A stretch of DNA of 9,055 bases from a bacterium (GTDB lineage Bacteria > Dependentiae > Babeliae > Babeliales > RVW-14), in NCBI GenBank assembly GCA_010027825.1, contig RGUK01000047.1:1-9055 (forward strand). Reading direction: 5' to 3'. Shown piece after piece: positions 1 through 3,983 of the stretch. The notes beneath the pieces were generated by a model. The model made no database searches, was not told the DNA's origin, and saw only the letters and a program-made list of their open reading frames with translations. The position numbers and the translations under genes were made by a program. Position 1 is the first letter of the stretch. Each line of letters starts with the position of its first letter.

Positions 1-353
1 AAACGCTGGTGCACCTTGCCGTTGAACACCGTCGCTCGGTGCAGACGGTGCGCATACTGCTGGATGCAGGGGCAACCGGCGACTTTGGCTTGGCTTCCAC
101 TGCCGATAGTCCGCTGCACCTGGCCGCAAAAATAGGAGATAGCATGCTACCCGTTATCCAGTTGTTGGTAGAGCGTGGTTATGCTACTCACCTTAGAAAT
201 CACGCTGGTGACACGCCAGCAGCAGCTGCTCGACGTGCAGCTAGCAGTGGCCAAGAGGAATCGTATGTCCAGACTATAGCGTACTTCGATCAGCTTGAAA
301 GCCCTGACCAAGAGATTCGTGATGAAGCAGCCTGGTTCTGCACAATTCAGTAA
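1..353 (+). CDS. Ankyrin-repeat protein, 3' end only, with C-terminal CaaX motif
   Basis: The reading frame is open from the left edge (first whole codon at base 3), so the gene starts outside the window; the GTG at 9 is an internal valine, not a start. The 116 visible residues contain two ankyrin repeats with the usual hallmarks: a VHLAVEH helix leading to LLDAGA, then SPLHLAAKIGD leading to LLVERGYATHLRN and GDTPAAAA. Ankyrin repeats bind partner proteins, and the visible part shows no catalytic residues. After the repeats comes an acidic, helical tail (QEESYVQTIAYFDQLE) ending in AAWFCTIQ. The last four residues, CTIQ, fit the CaaX prenylation consensus, with Gln at X typical of farnesyltransferase substrates. 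Whether the missing N-terminus has a signal peptide and RING domain like the next two genes cannot be seen. It is followed after 32 nt by the next RING/ankyrin gene with no terminator between, which suggests co-transcription. Confidence 0.88.
   Translation, partial: TLVHLAVEHRRSVQTVRILLDAGATGDFGLASTADSPLHLAAKIGDSMLPVIQLLVERGYATHLRNHAGDTPAAAARRAASSGQEESYVQTIAYFDQLESPDQEIRDEAAWFCTIQ
339..350 (+). other. CaaX box CTIQ codons
   Basis: The last four sense codons before TAA (351-353) encode Cys-Thr-Ile-Gln. Cys at -4, an aliphatic residue at -2 and Gln at the end match the farnesyltransferase form of the eukaryotic CaaX motif. The motif is seen directly; prenylation in a host is inference. Confidence 0.55.
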
Positions 354-372
354 AAAATGAGATAAATAAAAT

Positions 373-377
373 GGAGG
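373..377 (+). promoter_or_regulatory. Shine-Dalgarno site deciding the start at 386
   Basis: GGAGG lies 8 nt before the ATG at 386. An in-frame ATG at 371 overlaps this site and has no ribosome-binding sequence of its own. Starting at 386 also gives a clean signal peptide beginning MKRVNKLF. Confidence 0.8.
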
Positions 378-385
378 CCTTTGCC

Positions 386-1285
386 ATGAAACGTGTTAAC
401 AAATTATTTGTAATCGCCGCTTTAGCGGCAAGCACTACTGCCTATGCTGCCCAGGATGCACCCCGTACGCCAGCACGGCCTGCTGTGAGTGCCCGGGCAA
501 CCGTAGCCCAGACACCACTCAGCCCGGGGGCTGCTTGTCCTATTTGTTTGGTTGAATTCGATGCTACTACAGACCGTCTAACGACGTCGTGTAGGCACCG
601 CTTCCACGAGAGCTGCTTGAGCCGGTGGTTGCTCGCTAACAACACCTGTCCACTTTGTCGTGCCGAGGTGGAGCGACTAACGCCATCGCGTAGTCCGGCA
701 CCTGTGCAGGAAAGCTTTGAGTTTGTTGTTGAGGGGGATTCTATCGACGATGTGCGTGCCGAAGTTATCCGACAGGTGCGTGCGCGTCTGCACCAAGACC
801 CTGCAAGCCTTGCTCATATGCGTTTTTTTAACGGCAATGGGACGGTGCTTCACTTGGCGTTGGAACTTAACTTTCCGGTTAGGCTGATTAATCAGTTGTT
901 GCGTAACGCCGCGATTCGCGCTTTGGTGAATCAGCAGAATGATCTAGGTGAAACGCCTTTGCACGTGCTGTGCACTTTTTTCCCTATGCGTGCGCAGGCG
1001 GCAGCAATGTTGCTGCGTGCGGGAGCTGACACAACTATCCGTGACAATCAAGGCAGAACAGCGCTTGCAACATTTGATGCTTTCAGGGCAAGAGCACTCT
1101 TACTTGGCGCAAACAACGGCGTCTTAACTATCACGCGTCGTGTCTTGGGGGACGGAAACGTTCCGCCAGATCTTTTGGTTTATGCAGAAGAAGCTGGTGA
1201 TCGCCTGCTAAATGAGGCTGAATCGGACCGACTGATTCAGGCGTGGGAAGATGAAGCAGCATGTCCATGTTGCTCAGTGATGTAA
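386..1285 (+). CDS. Exported RING-H2 / ankyrin-repeat protein with CaaX terminus (candidate E3 ubiquitin ligase effector)
   Basis: A 299-residue protein. Residues 1-21 form a Sec signal peptide (basic MKRVNK, hydrophobic core, cleavage after AYA), followed by a Pro/Ala-rich linker. Residues 51-91 are a RING-H2 zinc-binding domain with spacing C-x2-C-x14-C-x-H-x2-H-x2-C-x10-C-x2-C: C51, C54, C69, H71, H74, C77, C88 and C91. Positions that matter for E2 binding in known RINGs are present: I53 in the first Cys pair, W81, P89, and the linchpin R92 after the last Cys. Ankyrin-like repeats follow at about 145-245 (GTVLHLALE, GETPLHVLC, LLRAGADTTIRDNQGRTAL). The C-terminus is ACPCCSVM: the final CSVM is a CaaX box of the farnesylated type, with two extra cysteines (293, 295) just before it. 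RING-H2 domains are E3 ubiquitin ligases in eukaryotes, and bacteria have no ubiquitin system of this type, so a host-directed effector is the likely role. The route out of the periplasm is unknown. The paralogous gene follows after 18 nt. Confidence 0.9.
   Translation: MKRVNKLFVIAALAASTTAYAAQDAPRTPARPAVSARATVAQTPLSPGAACPICLVEFDATTDRLTTSCRHRFHESCLSRWLLANNTCPLCRAEVERLTPSRSPAPVQESFEFVVEGDSIDDVRAEVIRQVRARLHQDPASLAHMRFFNGNGTVLHLALELNFPVRLINQLLRNAAIRALVNQQNDLGETPLHVLCTFFPMRAQAAAMLLRAGADTTIRDNQGRTALATFDAFRARALLLGANNGVLTITRRVLGDGNVPPDLLVYAEEAGDRLLNEAESDRLIQAWEDEAACPCCSVM
1271..1282 (+). other. CaaX box CSVM codons
   Basis: The last four sense codons before TAA (1283-1285) encode Cys-Ser-Val-Met, close to the farnesylated CSIM of prelamin A and CVIM of K-Ras4B. 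Two further Cys codons lie just upstream, a layout that in Ras proteins allows palmitoylation as a second membrane signal. The motif is seen directly; modification is inferred. Confidence 0.6.
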
Positions 1286-1290
1286 GTGGT

Positions 1291-1295
1291 GGAGG
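1291..1295 (+). promoter_or_regulatory. Shine-Dalgarno site deciding the start at 1304
   Basis: GGAGG lies 8 nt before the ATG at 1304, the same spacing as in the preceding gene. An in-frame GTG at 1286 lies before this site and has no ribosome-binding sequence. Only the start at 1304 places the basic MKNK directly before the hydrophobic core of the signal peptide. Confidence 0.8.
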
Positions 1296-1303
1296 TAAAA
1301 ACC

Positions 1304-2566
1304 ATGAAAAATAAACATGTAATGCTGTTGGTAGCAGCCCTTGGGGTTGCCGCTTTTGGGTATACTAATGCCGCTGTGCAAGACCATGGCTATGCCTACC
1401 ATGATGTGAGTCCGCAAGCAACACAGGACCAGTGTAGCATCTGTCAAGATGAGGTTGCTGAAAACGACCCAATTACCATCACTTCCTGTGCTCATACTTT
1501 CCACCAGGATTGCCTAGCGCCTTGGTTTGCGCGGCAGAAAAGCTGTCCTTTGTGCAGAAAGCGGGTTGAAAACGTCTATGAAAATAAACAATCTGCTCAA
1601 ATTCGTCTGGTGCAGGAAGCACTCAAGCGCGCAGATCTGCCCGCTCTGCGAAAGATGAAGGAGGAGGGTGTTGACTTGGCAGCGCTCCATTTTGGGGAGT
1701 GTCGCCAAAACTTCATGCATTTGGTGGCAAAGATACGTGGTCTAACCGTTGAGCGGCTGCAGGAGTTTAGTGGATTGTTGGGGTGGGAATATCGCTCCAT
1801 CGACGGCGTTGCTACGCCATGCTTGGTTGCTCAACGCCTCGTGCAAGGAGCTGATGACTGTGGCAAAACGCCGCTTCATATAGCCCTTGCCTGTTGTCAG
1901 GCGCCTATCATAATTGAGGCGTTTTGCGCATGGGGCGCAGACCCGTTGCGTGCTTCATTGCAAGGCGTTGTGCCTTACGAATATGTTTCTAGGGGAAATT
2001 CTCCTGACCTTGAAAAGATTAGAAACTGTCTGCTGAAACATGCGATAGGTCGCCTTTTCAGCGCGGCAGAGGCAGGGGATGAAAGGTTATTTGAGATTAT
2101 CATTAAAAATGGTACGCAGCTACAGATGTGCTTGAATACCCGGCGAGCAACGCTTTTACATGCAGCGCTCCAAAGCCCCCGCACGAGTGATGCTTTCATC
2201 AAAAACTTACTGCGTACACGACCGTTCAGTCGTGCTTTTCGCCCGTTGGTTAATATGCGTGATGCCAATGGCAATACGCCCCTGCATATTGCGTGCATGT
2301 GCAATAGGTCAGACGAGGTACTTATGGCGTTGCGCCGTGCAAAAGCCGATATTTTTGCGGTTAACAATGCTGGTCAAATGCCGCGCGAGTGTTTACCTGA
2401 TGGCCGGGATAAAGCGCGTTCAAGTTTGCTCCAGGCAGAGCGACGCGCACAGCACAAGCGACGTCGAGCGGAGACAAAAGAGGCATGTCTGCTTGATGAT
2501 GATTATTCCCTCGACGATAATCCACCGCGGTTTGCCAAAAAGAATTGTGCAGATTTGGACGCATAA
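1304..2566 (+). CDS. Exported RING-H2 / ankyrin-repeat protein, paralogue of the preceding gene, with basic C-terminal tail
   Basis: A 420-residue protein. Residues 1-24 are a Sec signal peptide (MKNK, hydrophobic core, likely cleavage after TNA). A RING-H2 domain spans 44-84 with ligands C44, C47, C62, H64, H67, C70, C81 and C84, the same spacing as the upstream gene. It also keeps I46, W74, P82 and R85, the positions used for E2 contact and activation in known E3 ligases. About 320 residues of ankyrin-type sequence follow. The clearest repeats are near 185-216 (CGKTPLHIALACC, WGADPL), 281-300 (ATLLHAAL) and 320-356 (ANGNTPLHIACMC, KADIFAVNNAGQMP). The tail has a basic cluster at 380-393 including KRRR, then an acidic stretch (LLDDDYSLDD). 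It lacks a CaaX box, ending NCADLDA. Candidate host-directed ubiquitin ligase with a different target or location from its neighbour. It is the last gene before a strong terminator. Confidence 0.9.
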   Translation: MKNKHVMLLVAALGVAAFGYTNAAVQDHGYAYHDVSPQATQDQCSICQDEVAENDPITITSCAHTFHQDCLAPWFARQKSCPLCRKRVENVYENKQSAQIRLVQEALKRADLPALRKMKEEGVDLAALHFGECRQNFMHLVAKIRGLTVERLQEFSGLLGWEYRSIDGVATPCLVAQRLVQGADDCGKTPLHIALACCQAPIIIEAFCAWGADPLRASLQGVVPYEYVSRGNSPDLEKIRNCLLKHAIGRLFSAAEAGDERLFEIIIKNGTQLQMCLNTRRATLLHAALQSPRTSDAFIKNLLRTRPFSRAFRPLVNMRDANGNTPLHIACMCNRSDEVLMALRRAKADIFAVNNAGQMPRECLPDGRDKARSSLLQAERRAQHKRRRAETKEACLLDDDYSLDDNPPRFAKKNCADLDA

Positions 2567-2599
2567 GTAAGCGTGCATTGATTATGCGTGAATTTGTTG

Positions 2600-2624
2600 G
2601 GCCCGCCTTGTGCGGGCCTTTTTT
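2600..2624 (+). terminator. Rho-independent terminator after the RING/ankyrin genes
   Basis: A perfect 7-bp GC-rich stem (GGCCCGC at 2600-2606 with GCGGGCC at 2612-2618), a 5-nt loop (CTTGT) and six T residues at 2619-2624. It lies 33 nt after the stop of the second RING gene and ends the upstream transcript, separating it from the gene at 2680. Confidence 0.93.
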
Positions 2625-2648
2625 ATTGACCAAGCAGTCGTCTTGTGC

Positions 2649-2665
2649 GTTAGCCTGCAGCTAAC
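2649..2665 (+). repeat. Short inverted repeat in the leader of the gene at 2680
   Basis: GTTAGC at 2649-2654 and GCTAAC at 2660-2665 form a perfect 6-bp inverted repeat around CTGCA. It lies just before a weak AAGGG ribosome-binding site (2670-2674). No T-run follows, so it is not a terminator. It could be an operator half-site pair or a leader stem-loop, or chance. Confidence 0.35.
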
Positions 2666-2679
2666 ACGAAAGGGTTTGC

Positions 2680-3456
2680 ATGGTCATGCAACAATGGAAA
2701 AGGTGGTTATTGGTACTGCTAGCTGTGCATGCTTCCGCGTATGCTGCTCAAATGGCAGAAGTGGTTCCAGATGGTGGCGCCGTGGAAAGTGAGCGCTCTA
2801 TACCGCTGTTAGCGAATGTTTGCCGTGCCATTAGCAAACAGGTTGCCGTTGCAACGCTTATTCACGAGTTGAGTCTGCATCAGAGCACGGGCGGCAATCT
2901 CCTCGGCCAGCACAATGGCTGTAATCTGTTGGGGTATGCTTTTCTTTACGCCCCTCCCGCGTATGCCGCTCAGCTTTTTAAAGCTTTGTGCGAGCATGAA
3001 GTTCTCAATCCCATCGTTCCGGCACTCTTGCAAGACATCATGTTAGGCAATCCAACCTGGTTTCTTGCTCTAGGCAAAACGTACCGTGAAATTGATGGAC
3101 GAGGGGTGGCAGGCGAACGGGCGATTCTGGATGATCTTTTTGCCTATGCTCGCCGTACGGGGTTCGTGCTTGATAATGCTTTGGGTAAGTTTTCCCCTTT
3201 GCATTTTGCTTTCGATAAGCGCTTATCACCCCCTGTTTTTGAGGCATTGCTACGCAATGGCACTAATCCTATTAAAAAAAACACCGCAAGCGAAACATTG
3301 CTGGAACGTGTTGTGTGGCTATTGAGTTGCGCTGCCCAGGGGTGTGGGGACGCTAGTTATTCGGCAGAAGACCTGGGCACCATAAGCCGTGCTTTAGAAC
3401 AAGCAGAGAGGGCCTGGCAGGAGGCGAGCAAGCCTCTTTCTGCTGCCAGACGCTGA
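2680..3456 (+). CDS. Exported protein with degenerate ankyrin repeat(s), function unknown
   Basis: A 258-residue protein. Residues 1-22 form a Sec signal peptide (QQWKRWLLVLLAVHASAYA, cleavage before AQ). The body is largely helical with one readable ankyrin repeat at about 168-206: LGKFSPLHFAFDK, then FEALLRNGTNP and ASETLLE match the TPLHxA, LLxxGAdp and GxTxL positions. A second, more decayed helix pair may lie at 80-110 (NLLGYAFLYAP, LFKALCEHEV). No RING domain, CaaX box or catalytic motif is present. ATG 2680 is chosen because AAGGG at 2670-2674 is 5 nt upstream; another ATG at 2686 is possible and would shorten the protein by two residues. The gene follows a terminator, so it needs its own promoter. 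A TTGACC at 2626-2631 could be a -35 box, but no good -10 was found. It probably belongs to the same exported ankyrin family as its upstream neighbours. Confidence 0.82.
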   Translation: MVMQQWKRWLLVLLAVHASAYAAQMAEVVPDGGAVESERSIPLLANVCRAISKQVAVATLIHELSLHQSTGGNLLGQHNGCNLLGYAFLYAPPAYAAQLFKALCEHEVLNPIVPALLQDIMLGNPTWFLALGKTYREIDGRGVAGERAILDDLFAYARRTGFVLDNALGKFSPLHFAFDKRLSPPVFEALLRNGTNPIKKNTASETLLERVVWLLSCAAQGCGDASYSAEDLGTISRALEQAERAWQEASKPLSAARR

Positions 3457-3540
3457 TTTTAATCAGACCATTGAAAAACCCCTTCTGGCCGCTTTACGGT
3501 AGATAGCTGAAAGCTGATTGATTGCTGGAGAGGGATGTTC

Positions 3541-3978
3541 ATGGTACTTGCAGTACTCTTTTTTGCTCTGCTGGGGGTTGGCACTAGCCAAGTCTACGCG
3601 GCTGACGCGCTTGCTGATACGTACAATCGCATTACGGATGGGCTCATTGCCATTCGCAAACAGTTTCCCGTCGTGCAGCCACGCGTATACGCCCTGCTTG
3701 ATCAAGTAGACAAGCTGTACAAAGCCGCCAAGGCAAATACGCTTGAGGTGACCGAGCTGAAGAAAAAATTGGCCGAGCGTCAGCAAGAGTTGCAGCAAAC
3801 AGAGACTGCTAAAAAGAGCGCGGAGCAAGCACGCATAACCCTTGCTAAGCAGTGTGAGGAGCAGAGCAACAAACTGCAGGCGCTGCAGGTAGAGCGTGAT
3901 CGTTTGGTGGCAAAGGTGCAACTAGCAGCGATGGCGCCGCCTGCCGGTCAACAGCCTAAGGGCACTAAACTCTCGTAA
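3541..3978 (+). CDS. Small exported coiled-coil protein, function unknown
   Basis: A 145-residue protein. It starts with a hydrophobic segment (VLAVLFFALLGVG) and a plausible signal-peptidase site after VYA (residue 20), so it is probably exported, though the N-terminus has no basic residue, which is unusual. Residues about 50-128 form a long charged helix with heptad-like spacing of Leu/Ala and many Gln, Lys and Glu (TELKKKLAERQQELQQTE, CEEQSNKLQALQVERDRLV), a strong coiled-coil candidate. A short Pro/Gly/Lys tail follows. ATG 3541 is preferred because GAGG (3530-3533) is 7 nt upstream; ATG 3535, two codons earlier, sits almost on top of that site. The gene lies 84 nt after its upstream neighbour and its stop is 5 nt from the convergent tamB stop. 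It may be a structural, envelope-spanning or effector protein; the sequence does not decide. Confidence 0.8.
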   Translation: MVLAVLFFALLGVGTSQVYAADALADTYNRITDGLIAIRKQFPVVQPRVYALLDQVDKLYKAAKANTLEVTELKKKLAERQQELQQTETAKKSAEQARITLAKQCEEQSNKLQALQVERDRLVAKVQLAAMAPPAGQQPKGTKLS

Positions 3979-3983
3979 GAGTG

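Noticed and set aside
1975..2367. Frame of 130 codons on the - strand, and another of 136 codons on the + strand at 2160-2570, inside the second RING/ankyrin gene
   Set aside because: Both overlap well-supported ankyrin coding sequence, and their products show no sensible domains.
2626..2654. Possible promoter with TTGACC for the gene at 2680
   Set aside because: No acceptable -10 box at 16-18 nt spacing (the hexamer there is GTTAGC), so it is not listed as a promoter.
3421..3439. GAGGC / GCCTC hairpin followed by TTTC near the end of the gene at 2680
   Set aside because: The 5-bp stem lies within coding sequence and the T-run is only three bases; not convincing as a terminator.
3963..3983. 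Weak palindrome ACTCT-CGTA-AGAGT over the coiled-coil gene stop, as a possible bidirectional terminator
   Set aside because: Only 5 bp, not GC-rich, and no T-run on either side.
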